64,000 bases of DNA from Spirochaetales bacterium (GTDB lineage Bacteria > Spirochaetota > Spirochaetia > UBA9216). Under the pieces are notes generated by a model that saw only the letters and a list, made by a program, of their open reading frames with translations, did not search any database and was not told the DNA's origin. Position numbers and translations under genes: made by a program. The stretch is taken from the NCBI GenBank assembly GCA_016839055.1, contig JAEKNX010000002.1:124001-188000 (forward strand). Reading direction: 5' to 3'. Positions 50,056-59,485 of this stretch are shown here, one piece after another (positions within the stretch are counted from its first letter, which is position 1; every line of letters begins with the position of its first letter).

Positions 50056-51141
50056 ATGTCTGAAATAAAGATTGAAAAAATAAACCTTATAGAGCTCGAA
50101 GCAGGCAATAACCTGCTTCAGAGTGCCTTCTGGGGTGAACTGAAGCAGGCATTTGGTTGGCAGCCCTTTGCCTTCATTGTTGACTCGAATCCGCTGCTCG
50201 TCCTGGTCAGGGAGCTCGGCGGCGGGAATTCGCTTGCATACATTCCTCATGGGCCTGCAGGTCCCATCCAGAACGAAATAGGTTCCAACTGGAAGCTCTC
50301 GGCAATGATTGCCGAAGGTCTGAAACCTCTTCTTCCTTCAAGCTGCGTGTTTATCCGTTTCGATCCGCCCTGGGGAATAAGCGTTCCGGCTCTAACCGAC
50401 GGGGATAGGAGCTATCCGGAGAATACTCTATCGGCTCCCGGAATGTTTCGAAAGGCTTTGATGGATATTCAGCCGCCGAGTACGGTAGTCCTGGATATCG
50501 GCAGGACGGAAGAAGAGCTTTTAAAGGGAATGAAAACAAAGACCAGGTATAATATTAAGCTCGCCGCTAAAAAGGGCGTTACTGTCCAGACCCGCGGTGT
50601 CGAGGCGCTAAAGGGCTGGTACGAGCTTTACCGAATTACTGCTGAGCGAGATAGAATTGCCCTGCATTCATATGAATACTATGAGAAGATATTCAACCTG
50701 GCTGCCGAGAAAAACAGGGAAGTAGCCGGAAGCGGGCCTGAGCTCAGGCTTCTTGAAGCCGTGATTGACGGAACTGTAGAAGCCGGAATCATCATCAGCT
50801 TCCAGGGGGCCGCGGGGCGGCGCCGCGCCACCTATCTATATGGCGCATCATCCAATAATAAACGAAACCTCATGCCGTCCTACGCCCTTCAGTGGGAGGC
50901 TATCAGGCAGGCTGCTGCCGCAGGCTGCTCTGATTATGATTTTTTCGGAATACCTCCCGCCGATGATCCTGAGCATCCTATGCACGGACTATACAGGTTT
51001 AAGACCGGTTTCGGAGGCCAGATACTCCATCGGCCCGGATGTTGGGATTACCCGCTAAGAAAGGTCCGCTACAATGCTTTCAGGTCAGCCGAAAAGCTGC
51101 GGAATTATTACTATAAAAAATTCAGGAAGAAATTTAATTAA
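50056..51141 (+). CDS. FemAB-family peptidoglycan bridge aminoacyltransferase
   Basis: 361 residues with two GNAT-like halves. LLQSAFWGELKQAFGW (20-35) and LLKGMKTKTRYNIKLAAKKGVTVQ (154-177) are the substrate and tRNA-loop regions of FemX/FemAB proteins. ATYLYGASSNNKRNLMPSYALQWEAIRQAAAAGCSDYDFFGI near residue 270 is the hallmark core. It would add an amino acid from aminoacyl-tRNA to the lipid II side chain. It starts ten bases after metG, with AGG, and may be on the same transcript. The amino acid used is not evident. Confidence 0.85.
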   Translation: MSEIKIEKINLIELEAGNNLLQSAFWGELKQAFGWQPFAFIVDSNPLLVLVRELGGGNSLAYIPHGPAGPIQNEIGSNWKLSAMIAEGLKPLLPSSCVFIRFDPPWGISVPALTDGDRSYPENTLSAPGMFRKALMDIQPPSTVVLDIGRTEEELLKGMKTKTRYNIKLAAKKGVTVQTRGVEALKGWYELYRITAERDRIALHSYEYYEKIFNLAAEKNREVAGSGPELRLLEAVIDGTVEAGIIISFQGAAGRRRATYLYGASSNNKRNLMPSYALQWEAIRQAAAAGCSDYDFFGIPPADDPEHPMHGLYRFKTGFGGQILHRPGCWDYPLRKVRYNAFRSAEKLRNYYYKKFRKKFN

Positions 51142-51142
51142 C

Positions 51143-52324
51143 ATGAAGAGAACTTTTATCCTTTTCCCCGCAGCATTTCTTATGAACATGAACCTGGCTC
51201 TCGTTAACTTTGCAGTTATATTCTATCTGAAAGATTCCCTCAATATCGAGGCGTCAATAATCGGATGGTATTTTGCCGCCGGGGCGGTCTGTTATGTGGC
51301 CGGATGCATGCTTATGAGACCGGTACAGAACAGGATAATTCCTCCTGTCGCGATGTTCATAGCAATCCTTTTGACAATATTTTCCGTCTTCATGATTCTC
51401 AAGGCTGAATCTCCCGGAGTCGTACTTGTTTTCTATCTTTTATTTTCATTCTCGCCGGCATTTTACTGGCCGCAGCTCATGGGCTGGTTTTCCTACGGTC
51501 TGGACAACAGCGGCCTTGGCAGCGCAATTTCCAAATTTAACATCTCATGGTCTACCGGATCACTTTCTGGTCCGCTTGTCGGCGGCCTCCTGGTTGAGAG
51601 GAATCTGCTGTTTCCGTTTTATGCAGATATTATTCTGATGACCTCATTGGGGCTCCTGCTTGCCTTCGGACTGGTCTTCGTCCGGGATATGAGGAGCTTC
51701 CCCGTTCACTCAGAACCTGCAAACTCTTTGAGAAGTGCTGATGAGATGATTAACGGAGGAAGGGGGACTATCCTGAGGTTTGCCGGATGGATTGGCGTGT
51801 TTTCTACTTATATTGTCCTTGGACTTTTGAATAATATTTTCCCTCTGTTTATTCGTGATAATATGGGGCTGGGCGAGAGTGTTGCCGGTAATCTTCTTTT
51901 TCTGCGGGGGGTCACAACGGCAATAGGTTTTTTCATCGCGGGGAAGATAACAAGCTGGCATTTTAACAGCAAATTAATGCTGCTGACTCAGATTCTGACG
52001 GCAGTGAGTATGCTGATTCTTCTAATGGTGAAGTCAATAACGGGTTTTTACGGGCTTTTTATCTTCTACGGACTCCTATTTGCAATGGCATACTCAAACG
52101 GCATCTTTCACGGCTCTGCCGGTGCCGTTGACCGCGGCAGACGGATGGGTCTCTTCGAATCTATTCTTACTATGGGGGTTATAGTCGGCTCACTTCTGGG
52201 CGGATACTTCTATCAGTATTATTCAATATATACCGCATTTCTTTTCTGTTTTGCGCTAATCACAATTGGATTCACGGCCCAGCTCGTACTTGTACGCTTT
52301 GGTAGAAAGAATGAACTCCGGTAA
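51143..52324 (+). CDS. MFS transporter
   Basis: 393-residue major-facilitator protein with about 12 membrane helices. ATG 51143 is two bases after the FemAB-like stop, with AGGAAGA upstream; a longer frame would start inside that gene. LKDSLNIEASIIGWYFAAGAVCYVAGCMLM covers helices 1-2, and VDRGRRMGLFESILTMGVIVGSLLGGYF helices 10-11 with the loop motif. The substrate is unknown; the place behind a wall-bridge ligase could suggest an envelope compound, but this is weak. Confidence 0.85.
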   Translation: MKRTFILFPAAFLMNMNLALVNFAVIFYLKDSLNIEASIIGWYFAAGAVCYVAGCMLMRPVQNRIIPPVAMFIAILLTIFSVFMILKAESPGVVLVFYLLFSFSPAFYWPQLMGWFSYGLDNSGLGSAISKFNISWSTGSLSGPLVGGLLVERNLLFPFYADIILMTSLGLLLAFGLVFVRDMRSFPVHSEPANSLRSADEMINGGRGTILRFAGWIGVFSTYIVLGLLNNIFPLFIRDNMGLGESVAGNLLFLRGVTTAIGFFIAGKITSWHFNSKLMLLTQILTAVSMLILLMVKSITGFYGLFIFYGLLFAMAYSNGIFHGSAGAVDRGRRMGLFESILTMGVIVGSLLGGYFYQYYSIYTAFLFCFALITIGFTAQLVLVRFGRKNELR

Positions 52325-52372
52325 TAGAGCGCAAGCGCAGCTTTCCTTTGTAAACCTCTTTTTTAAAGAAAT

Positions 52373-52403
52373 GTGTTACTATCTAAGAAATAACACGTAT
52401 AAA
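52373..52403 (+). promoter_or_regulatory. Possible promoter/operator of the VWA lipoprotein gene
   Basis: GTGTTA (52373-52378) and TAACAC (52391-52396) form an inverted repeat with a 12-base centre, and TATAAA (52398-52403) follows as a likely -10. The -35 is poor. Confidence 0.35.
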
Positions 52404-52423
52404 TAAAAAACGAGGAGAACCTG

Positions 52424-54364
52424 ATGAAAAACAGACTGACCATTATTTTAATTATTATAATATCTTCGGTAATAATTTTATCCTGTACTACCGCCGAACA
52501 AAATGATGAATTGCCGTCGGATACGGCCCCTTCAATAGATAATTCGGCAGAGCCCTCAGATGCAGAGGATATCAGAACTGAAGAAGAAGCAGTGGACAAC
52601 CTGGCCAAAGCGGACAGCCTTGAACTTGCTGACTCTGTTTCCTCATCCGTGCCGGAGTCATCAGGAGCTAAAGAAAGGTTAAAGCCGGGCTCCGGGGCTT
52701 CAGCCGGGCTCCGTGATGAAGATTACGGGTCCGAGCTTGAGATGCCGATGATGATTGCTGAGGAAGACTTCTCCGGGGATCGCGAATCCAAATCCATGAA
52801 GAGCGAAGCCATGGGAGGTAGTAATATTCCAACCCATTCAGGGCTTAAGGCTGGCTATTCAGATGATAACCGGCAGTACGGCTACTTTCTCAATTTTCTC
52901 GAAAAATACAGACAGGATATATTGCCCCTTGATCTGGATATTTCAGAGCGGATAGTCCTGAAAGTCTCCGACCGCAATGGTAAATCAATGCCGGGGGCTC
53001 AAATTTCCATAACCACCGGAAATGGCCGCATGCATGGACTGACTCTCGCCGACGGCTCATATCAGATTAACCCATCGAATCTTGACGGAGACGAAGTGTT
53101 CAAACTTGAGATAGATCCGGGAAGGGCGTATCAGGAAAATCCACAGACGCTGAATATAGACAGGGCCGGAGACAGGAGCATCGATGTCTCCTTTGACGTC
53201 GACAGAATTATTCCCGAACCAATTCCGCTTGATATTGTCTTTGTGATGGATACAACGGGTAGTATGGGTGAGGAAATCAGCAGGCTTAAGGAGACAATCC
53301 GGATTATTCATATGAATCTGACATCCCTGTCTGTACCGGCCGAGGTGAGGTTCGGAATGGTCCTGTACAAGGATGTCGGAGATGAATATGTAACGAGTAT
53401 TATTCCTCTCACCGCGGATATTGATCAGTTTCAGATTGAGCTGGATCTCGTTCAGGCCTACGGGGGTGGAGACATGCCCGAAGATCTCGAGAAGGCACTC
53501 GACGATCTTGTAAACCTTATGCAGTGGAATGAAAACGGGGTCAGGCTGGCCTACATAATAACTGACGCTCCTCCCCATCTTGATTACGGCCGGCAGTACA
53601 GCTGCAGCAGGGCAGCAGTCGATGCAAGAGCCGCCGGGATTAAAATTTACGGAATAGGAACCGGGGGACTGGACCTTCAGGGTGAGTATGTTCTGAGGCA
53701 GATTGCGCAGTACACCTCTGCCCGGTATATTTTTCTGACCTATGGAGATGAGAGCGGTGAGTCCGGAGGCGGAACAGCCGGAAGCGTTAGTCACCACACT
53801 GGTTCTAACTGGAGCGCCGATAAACTGGAATCTATTATTATCAGATTCACCAAGGAGGAGCTGTCTTACCTGTCTGATTCTCCTCTTCTTGATGAAGATG
53901 CATGGTTTCAGGCCGACAGGATTGATACTGAGAAAATTGAAGATACTCTTGCAAGTCTGTTTGACCAGGCTGTAAATCAGCTTCTTGATTTTTCTACCTG
54001 GCCGGTTACAAAAGAACGGCCGGTTGCCGTCCTGCCGTTTTCTTCGGATGCAAAACTGACGGCGGGAGCCGAATATTTTACTGAGCATTTGATCCTCAGC
54101 GCTGGTCTTAACGAGAGGATAACCCTCGCCGAGCGTAAAGACCTCGGCCAGCTTCTCGGTGAAATCGAGTTTCAGAATGTGGGAATGACAGATGACAGCT
54201 CTGTGAGCAAGATTGGGGAGCTGCTGAATGCCGAAGTACTCATTACCGGCAATCTTTTCATGAAAGACGGCAAATATGAGCTTTTTCTCAAGATGCTGCG
54301 CACCGAGACAGCGGAAGTTCTGTCGGTTACAAGGGCAGTGATTGCGGCCGAACTCGGACTATAA
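52424..54364 (+). CDS. VWA-domain lipoprotein with CsgG/FlgO-like C-terminus
   Basis: 646 residues. A lipoprotein signal (lipobox ending at Cys21, IILSC) is followed by a long acidic disordered stretch to about residue 150. A short beta domain (about 170-260, with VLKVSDRNGKSMPGAQISI, carboxypeptidase-regulatory-like) precedes a von Willebrand A domain (about 265-450) with a MIDAS motif DTTGSMG. The C-terminus (about 535-646, RPVAVLPFSSDAKLTAGAEYF, ITLAERKDLGQLLGEIEFQ, LLNAEVLITGNLF) matches the CsgG/FlgO-type periplasmic domain. It is probably an envelope protein that binds partners through a metal ion. ATG with GAGGAGA. Confidence 0.78.
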   Translation: MKNRLTIILIIIISSVIILSCTTAEQNDELPSDTAPSIDNSAEPSDAEDIRTEEEAVDNLAKADSLELADSVSSSVPESSGAKERLKPGSGASAGLRDEDYGSELEMPMMIAEEDFSGDRESKSMKSEAMGGSNIPTHSGLKAGYSDDNRQYGYFLNFLEKYRQDILPLDLDISERIVLKVSDRNGKSMPGAQISITTGNGRMHGLTLADGSYQINPSNLDGDEVFKLEIDPGRAYQENPQTLNIDRAGDRSIDVSFDVDRIIPEPIPLDIVFVMDTTGSMGEEISRLKETIRIIHMNLTSLSVPAEVRFGMVLYKDVGDEYVTSIIPLTADIDQFQIELDLVQAYGGGDMPEDLEKALDDLVNLMQWNENGVRLAYIITDAPPHLDYGRQYSCSRAAVDARAAGIKIYGIGTGGLDLQGEYVLRQIAQYTSARYIFLTYGDESGESGGGTAGSVSHHTGSNWSADKLESIIIRFTKEELSYLSDSPLLDEDAWFQADRIDTEKIEDTLASLFDQAVNQLLDFSTWPVTKERPVAVLPFSSDAKLTAGAEYFTEHLILSAGLNERITLAERKDLGQLLGEIEFQNVGMTDDSSVSKIGELLNAEVLITGNLFMKDGKYELFLKMLRTETAEVLSVTRAVIAAELGL

Positions 54365-55750
54365 TGAATTAACGAGGGCTTTGAACTTGTCTCCGCGGTC
54401 AAACTCGTTTTTAAACATGCCGAACGAAGCACAGCCGGGAGACAGTACAGCCGTCTGGGGGACTGCGGCCTTTGTGCCGGCTGAGCTTTGTGAACGGCGG
54501 CAGACATTGGAAACCGCATCTTCGAGGCTTGAAAAGGGCCCGTCGTAGGCTATGTTACCAGTATTGAAAAGCCGCATTATTTTATCAGAACCTGTTCCTG
54601 CAAGCAGACTTATTGACTCGGCCCGGCGGGCGGCGTCGGCAAGGACCCCGAAGTCGAGATTCTTATCGGTTCCGCCTGTTATCAGGTGAACCAGGCCGTT
54701 AAAACTCTCTACTGCGGCTGCGGCGGCTTCAGGGATTGTTGCAGCCGAATCATTATACCAATGTAGACCCCGGACTTCACGGATGAACTCAAGGCGGTGG
54801 GCAATTCCCGGGAACTCCGCAAGACCCTTAATAATAAGCTCCGAATCGATGCCGTACTTATAAAGCAGGGCCGCCGCGGTGAGAAGGTTCTGCCTGTTGT
54901 GGCTGCCTTTGAGGGTGTTAACCGCTCCGAGAATCCGCGTGCTAATGCCGTTTTCGGTCCAGATACCGGAGCCGTCCCGGGCTATTGAGGCGCCGTTTGT
55001 ATTTACACCATTAACGGTCACATAGAAAATACTTGAAGGCGCGGCGGCAGCAAAGGCCGGGGTGAAATCCGAATCTGAATTGAGGATGAGGATGTCATCC
55101 TTGGTCTGTGCTTCGAAAATAACGGCCTTGTCGGCGGCATAATCGGCCATCGAATTATATCTGTCCTGATGATCATGCATGATATTAGTAATGGCGGCCG
55201 CGCAGGGTTTAAGCAGGTTCCGTCCTTGTATGTCGGCCAGCTGCCAGGATGAGAGTTCGAGGATAACAGGACTTCCCCCCGCATTCTTCTTTTCATTCAG
55301 GAAGGTCAGGGGAGAGACCGTGATATTTCCGCCGAGGTCGGTATCGGGGTGAACCGATTTAAGCACATGGTAGAGAGCGGAAACTATTGTTGATTTTCCC
55401 TTGCTGCCGGTAACCGCAATTACCGGACGCCGGTTCATGCTGAGAAATATTGATATATCGGTTTCTACGCGCGCCGAGGCCGTTAGATAGGGGGAATCAG
55501 GTCTTACAGCGGGATTCTTAATCACTATATCCGCGCTGCTGAAATCATCGATATCATGTTGTCCGAGAACATATCTGATTTTATATTCTGAAAGTGCGTC
55601 AATCGAAGGCTGTAGGGTGTCTTTGTCCCTCAGATCAGTAACAGTTACCTGTGCGCCTGCCCGGGCGAAGAACTCAGCCGAAGCGCTTCCTCCGCCATGG
55701 AGGCCAAGCCCCATAATTGTAACCTTTAAATTACGAAAGTCTGAATTCAA
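54359..55750 (-). CDS. murD: UDP-MurNAc-L-alanine--D-glutamate ligase
   Basis: 463-residue Mur ligase that adds D-Glu to the peptidoglycan stem. IMGLGLHGGGSASAEFFARAGAQVTVTD is the N-terminal Rossmann part, VTGSKGKST the ATP loop, NIMHDHQDRYNSMADYAADKA the central motif (MDHxDRY in most MurDs, with HDH here) and YNDSAATIPEAAAAAVESF the D-Glu-site region. It overlaps the lipoprotein gene by six bases at the 3' end and its upstream neighbour by 20 bases at the 5' end, so it is co-transcribed with a gene of unknown role. Confidence 0.93.
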   Translation of the reverse strand: MNSDFRNLKVTIMGLGLHGGGSASAEFFARAGAQVTVTDLRDKDTLQPSIDALSEYKIRYVLGQHDIDDFSSADIVIKNPAVRPDSPYLTASARVETDISIFLSMNRRPVIAVTGSKGKSTIVSALYHVLKSVHPDTDLGGNITVSPLTFLNEKKNAGGSPVILELSSWQLADIQGRNLLKPCAAAITNIMHDHQDRYNSMADYAADKAVIFEAQTKDDILILNSDSDFTPAFAAAAPSSIFYVTVNGVNTNGASIARDGSGIWTENGISTRILGAVNTLKGSHNRQNLLTAAALLYKYGIDSELIIKGLAEFPGIAHRLEFIREVRGLHWYNDSAATIPEAAAAAVESFNGLVHLITGGTDKNLDFGVLADAARRAESISLLAGTGSDKIMRLFNTGNIAYDGPFSSLEDAVSNVCRRSQSSAGTKAAVPQTAVLSPGCASFGMFKNEFDRGDKFKALVNSL

Positions 55751-56681
55751 GCAGGTACTCCTTCATCTCGTTCTCATTTAGATAAGGACTGATTTTAAGA
55801 GAAGACCAGATTTTTGTCCACTCGGCCGGGACCTTTTTTTTGAGCTCAAGGAGTAAGGGCATGTCTTTCCGGAATTTTTCTGTTTTTAATTCGGTTTCAA
55901 TTTTTCTGATATCTGCGATTATCATCGGCAGCGACTTGTGCATATAAGTTAGAAAGCTTCTTCTTCCTTCCGGGTTTAAAATCGGAGGCGAAAAGCAGAC
56001 AGTATTGAAATCACATTTGAATGGATAATAGGGGTAGGTACGCGCGTTCTCCGGCAGGAACACAGTGCTGATGAGCTTCGTGATTTCCCGGTCAATCCAT
56101 TGCCCGTTCAGGTGGTAACCCGTTCCGGTTTCGCCTGTCCAGGTTGATGAGAATAGCCGGTTAATCGGAATCTCGCCGCCTCTCGTTGTTAAATCGGGTT
56201 TTTTTATCGGGATGAGCAGGCTCTCAAAAAAAAGCTTTTGGCTCGAATAGGCCGCGGTTCTGTCATTCGTTGCGGAGATATTGATGCTGCAGTCTGACAA
56301 TCTAATATTTAGATCTATTCTAAGAAGGTATAGGTAATATGAGTCTTCGGCCTTGAATATTTGAATGAAGCAGGGCCGGAGAATTTCAGCTGCGTCGAAG
56401 AAGTACCTGGTTCCCGCAAAAACATCGGGAAAGATACGGAAGAGGTTGGCAAAGAGCGTTCGAAGCGTATCCAGGTATTCATCAGAAGGTTTTTGTTTTG
56501 AGACATCATGGTGAATTGCAATTGCCGGGACGCTGAAATCAGTATTGTTTTTGATGAATGAGTCTTCGTTCTGGTTGAAATTATATGAATATCCGGATGG
56601 TTCTGATGTAATCTCATTCAGGAGTCCGATAATTTGAGGATCAGAATACCTGAAGCTTATCGTGTCTAATAACTTTTCCAT
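55731..56681 (-). CDS. Protein of unknown function upstream of murD
   Basis: 316 residues that I do not recognise. No signal peptide or membrane segment is visible. The sequence is rich in aromatic residues and has an N-terminal helical part (MEKLLDTISFRYSDPQIIGLLNEIT), a central beta-rich part (YYLYLLRIDLNIRLSDCSINISATNDR) and a C-terminal helical part (MIIADIRKIETELKTEKFRKDMPLLLELKKKV). The 20-base overlap with murD makes co-translation likely and could tie it to wall synthesis, but nothing in the sequence shows this. Confidence 0.65.
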   Translation of the reverse strand: MEKLLDTISFRYSDPQIIGLLNEITSEPSGYSYNFNQNEDSFIKNNTDFSVPAIAIHHDVSKQKPSDEYLDTLRTLFANLFRIFPDVFAGTRYFFDAAEILRPCFIQIFKAEDSYYLYLLRIDLNIRLSDCSINISATNDRTAAYSSQKLFFESLLIPIKKPDLTTRGGEIPINRLFSSTWTGETGTGYHLNGQWIDREITKLISTVFLPENARTYPYYPFKCDFNTVCFSPPILNPEGRRSFLTYMHKSLPMIIADIRKIETELKTEKFRKDMPLLLELKKKVPAEWTKIWSSLKISPYLNENEMKEYLLEFRLS

Positions 56682-56776
56682 AATAGATTAAAAATATACA
56701 ATCTATGGGGGCAGAATGCAAGCAGGTTTATTATCCGGTAAAGCTTCGGGGGTAATAAAATTATTTTTAAATGAAA

Positions 56777-56805
56777 TTGAAAATAGCCGAATATGAATGT
56801 ATAAT
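56777..56805 (+). promoter_or_regulatory. Promoter of the lipoprotein/P13-like operon
   Basis: TTGAAA (56777-56782), 17 bases, TATAAT (56800-56805). Strong match. Confidence 0.7.
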
Positions 56806-56840
56806 TTCATTAAAATTTATATTAAAAAAATCATGCAGGA

Positions 56841-58635
56841 GTGAAAATCGAAAAATATAGTATTTAAATCGCTTTTAATTCTTGTTGTCATCTTAAGTGC
56901 AGTATCCTGCGCTTTTATTCCGTTTATGGCTGATTTAGTTGCGCCTGCGGGGAGCACCATTCTTATGGTAGATTCAACAGGAGCAAAAGCTGTAGCTGGA
57001 ACTGAATCTCAGTCGAGGAGCGGCTCAAAAGGTCTTGATTCAAAAGCACTTGAAGACAACCCCGTTCTGGTAAAGTTTCTTGAAGACGGGACTATTGCTT
57101 CAATTTTTGATTTTGGTGAGGCCTCAGTATATATACCCCCTGTTTCATTTATCTCAATGGGCGACGACGGTTCAATCTATGTAGGTTTTGAAAACTTTCT
57201 CTGGGGAATCTGGGATGGAACTTCGAGTTCCGGTATACAATTTCTCAGGATTTATCCTGATTCTTCAAACTATGACATCCTTTGGCCTCCTGGAAACAGT
57301 TCCAGTTCATTATATCCCGGAATGATAGACGTCTGGGGCTGGTGGGGAATGGAACAGGAGCCTCTTGTAAAAGATTCTGACGGTAAGCTTTATTTTACGG
57401 TCAACGAGAGTGAGGGGGATGATATTTATTGTTATGACCCGGACGCCGGCGGAGAAGCTGTGAAGGTTACTCCGGATAATTCAACCCTGCGGATCGGGAC
57501 ATTCATGATCGACAAGAAGAAGCATCTGTTCTTTCAGAACGACAGTTCCTACGGTGATTCTGCATCATTTCTCCGGTACTATACCGATGGCGAAACAAGT
57601 TATAAAAATGTTTATTATTCTTCAGATAGTGATGTCTGGGTGAGAGGGTATATAAGCAGTATTGACGGTAATTATCTTATAATTAACGGATATAATATCA
57701 GAGGAATGAACGGCATTATAAAGGTTTCTGATCTTGATAATGATACGCGAAGGTATGAACTTATGTACAGTGATTCAAGCGGCGGCGGTACCTGGATTAA
57801 TCTTTACAAGCATTATGATAATAATTGGGAAGGAAATACTGAACTTATCAATATGACTTCTCAGGCCTGGACGGGGAGTTCTTTTGAGTGGCGCGATGAT
57901 GTGAAAACCGACGGCCTCATTGATATTGATAAGATATGTGCGAAGATTCAGCCTTATTTCGTCGAGGAACCGACAATAAAAGATGTAGATAAAGAAAGTT
58001 TACTTACTGCTGATGATTTGATAGCAAATGATTTATATGATTTGATTGCCAGCAAACCTGAAGATTTTTTGAGGGCTTATTTTAACGGGAAATTGTTTAA
58101 GGACTGGCTCAGTGAAGAAGGATTGACCGATCTGTGTTTCGGAAATATTGGCAAGATGATCTGGGCTAACGACGGAGCGCTCTATGGCCTCTATGATAAC
58201 AGCTGGTGGGGTGGGAGTTCGTCCGCTGATACAAAGGTTGTCAGACTTCTTGATGCTGATGGAAATCGAGCTCTTACAGCCGTTCCGTTTACTCATGCTG
58301 AGGCAAAGCCTTCGATGATAAAAATCATGGGTGATGTTATTTATTACAGATATGCCATCCTTGATTCGGCAAATCAGGAAACCGGTTATCATCAGCTTGC
58401 CAGGTTGACTATTACCGATCAGAGCGGACCGGATGAAGAGCTTCTTCCATCGGATTTACAGGGTAAGATAGAAATTGTATCTTATGATGTTTCTTCAGAC
58501 GGCCTTCAGCTCTATTTTGTCGGGGCAAACCCTCAAACTAATGAAATCATCAACGGTAAAATAGATGTTGCATCTGGGACCTGGGAAAAGATTGATACAA
58601 CTTTGAAATTCGGCAATATAAAGGTGATTGAGTAA
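56841..58635 (+). CDS. Large beta-rich lipoprotein with a disrupted start
   Basis: A frame open from 56845 encodes a lipoprotein signal (NIVFKSLLILVVILSAVSC, Cys encoded at 56908-56910) and then about 575 residues rich in Ser, Asp, Tyr and Trp. Repeated strands (GSIYVGFENFLWGIWDG, GKLYFTVNESEGDDIYCYD) suggest a beta-propeller on the cell surface. No ATG, GTG or TTG is in frame between the upstream TGA (56842-56844) and the lipobox; the first ATG, 56926, would omit the signal. GTG 56841 joins the frame if one A is removed from the run of five at 56851-56855. AGGAG lies at 56837-56841, too close for that GTG. No family recognised. Confidence 0.6.
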
Positions 58636-58636
58636 T

Positions 58637-59158
58637 ATGAGAATGGATAAAACAATACGGATTCTAATTGTGTTACTGATTATTCTGTCTCCGGCTGCCT
58701 TGTCAGCCGAAGATTCTTTCGATCTTACGAATCTCGGAAATTCAATCATTCCTTATGTCCAGCTTGATATAATGTGTTCAATAGATTCTTACCTGTCGGC
58801 CGATGAAAATTCCGAGATGAGGAAGTATTCTGCTAATCTTGATGTCTACTATAAGGATCTTCTGTATAATAGGTACAGCCAGGATCCGTGGGCAGTGGCA
58901 ACTGTAAACCTTTTGACAGGAGGAATGGGCAGCCTTATGAATGGAAATGTTCTTACCGGTTCCATTCTTCAGGCGGGATTCGTCGGCAGCTACACCTTCA
59001 TGGTTTTGGGCCTTGTCCAGCAGGATCCGGACATAAAAAACATGAATTTTCTAATCGCAGAGATTGGTGCCGTGGCTTTCGGGCTGGCCGGACTAATCAT
59101 TCCGTTTATAGAGGTTTCATGTCATAATGACGCACTGAAAGAGAGCTTGAATCTATAG
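58637..59158 (+). CDS. P13-like spirochaete membrane protein
   Basis: 173 residues from the ATG at 58637, one base after the lipoprotein stop. A signal peptide (IRILIVLLIILSPAALSA) is followed by a helical segment (DVYYKDLLYNRYSQDP) and three hydrophobic stretches beginning NLLTGGMGSLMNGNVLTGSILQAGFVGSYTFMVLG. The pattern Leu-Leu-x-Gly-Gly-x-Gly-Ser-x-x-x-Gly-Asn resembles the core of the Borrelia P13 family. P13 is a membrane protein described as a porin in Borrelia; the match is from memory and not aligned. It is co-transcribed with the lipoprotein. Confidence 0.55.
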   Translation: MRMDKTIRILIVLLIILSPAALSAEDSFDLTNLGNSIIPYVQLDIMCSIDSYLSADENSEMRKYSANLDVYYKDLLYNRYSQDPWAVATVNLLTGGMGSLMNGNVLTGSILQAGFVGSYTFMVLGLVQQDPDIKNMNFLIAEIGAVAFGLAGLIIPFIEVSCHNDALKESLNL

Positions 59159-59250
59159 AGAAAATCCCTGTTTGGCGGGTTTGATTAACAGTTCCTGCTG
59201 CCGGGGACTTGAAATATTTTGTGAATTACGGCATAATCTTGCCAAGACGT

Positions 59251-59278
59251 TTGACTATGCGTAATAGTTTTTTATAAA
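59251..59278 (+). promoter_or_regulatory. Promoter of the small ribosomal protein gene
   Basis: TTGACT (59251-59256), 16 bases, TATAAA (59273-59278), 21 bases before the GTG start. Confidence 0.6.
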
Positions 59279-59298
59279 GAACAATAAAGGAGCTTGCG

Positions 59299-59394
59299 GT
59301 GCCCTGCGGACGTAAAAGAAAAAGGCATAAAATAGCCACACACAAAAGAAAGAAAAAGCTGAGAAAGAACAGACATAAGAAGAAGAATAAATAG
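59299..59394 (+). CDS. Small AURKAIP1/COX24-family ribosomal protein (bS22/mS38 type)
   Basis: 31 residues, start GTG at 59299 with AAAGGAG seven bases upstream. The protein begins MPCGRKRKRHKIATHKRKKK and is almost entirely Lys/Arg/His. This matches the short bacterial members of the AURKAIP1/COX24 C-terminal family, related to mitochondrial mS38 and the small-subunit protein bS22, that bind rRNA on the small subunit. Genes this short are often left unannotated. It has its own promoter and stands alone. Confidence 0.8.
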   Translation: MPCGRKRKRHKIATHKRKKKLRKNRHKKKNK

Positions 59395-59424
59395 CGGAAT
59401 ACTGCGATTTTTGCTTTATTTCTG

Positions 59425-59451
59425 TTGACATTAGGGGTGGTAGGATATTAT
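59425..59451 (+). promoter_or_regulatory. Possible promoter of the ferredoxin gene
   Basis: TTGACA (59425-59430), 15 bases, TATTAT (59446-59451). The spacing is short by two. Confidence 0.45.
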
Positions 59452-59485
59452 CATTCCGGCATAATCTAATTTGGAGGGACATTTA

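Noticed and set aside
53057-54088. 343-codon frame on the minus strand opposite the VWA lipoprotein gene
   Set aside because: It is antisense to a well-supported gene, has no ribosome-binding site and shows no protein family features.
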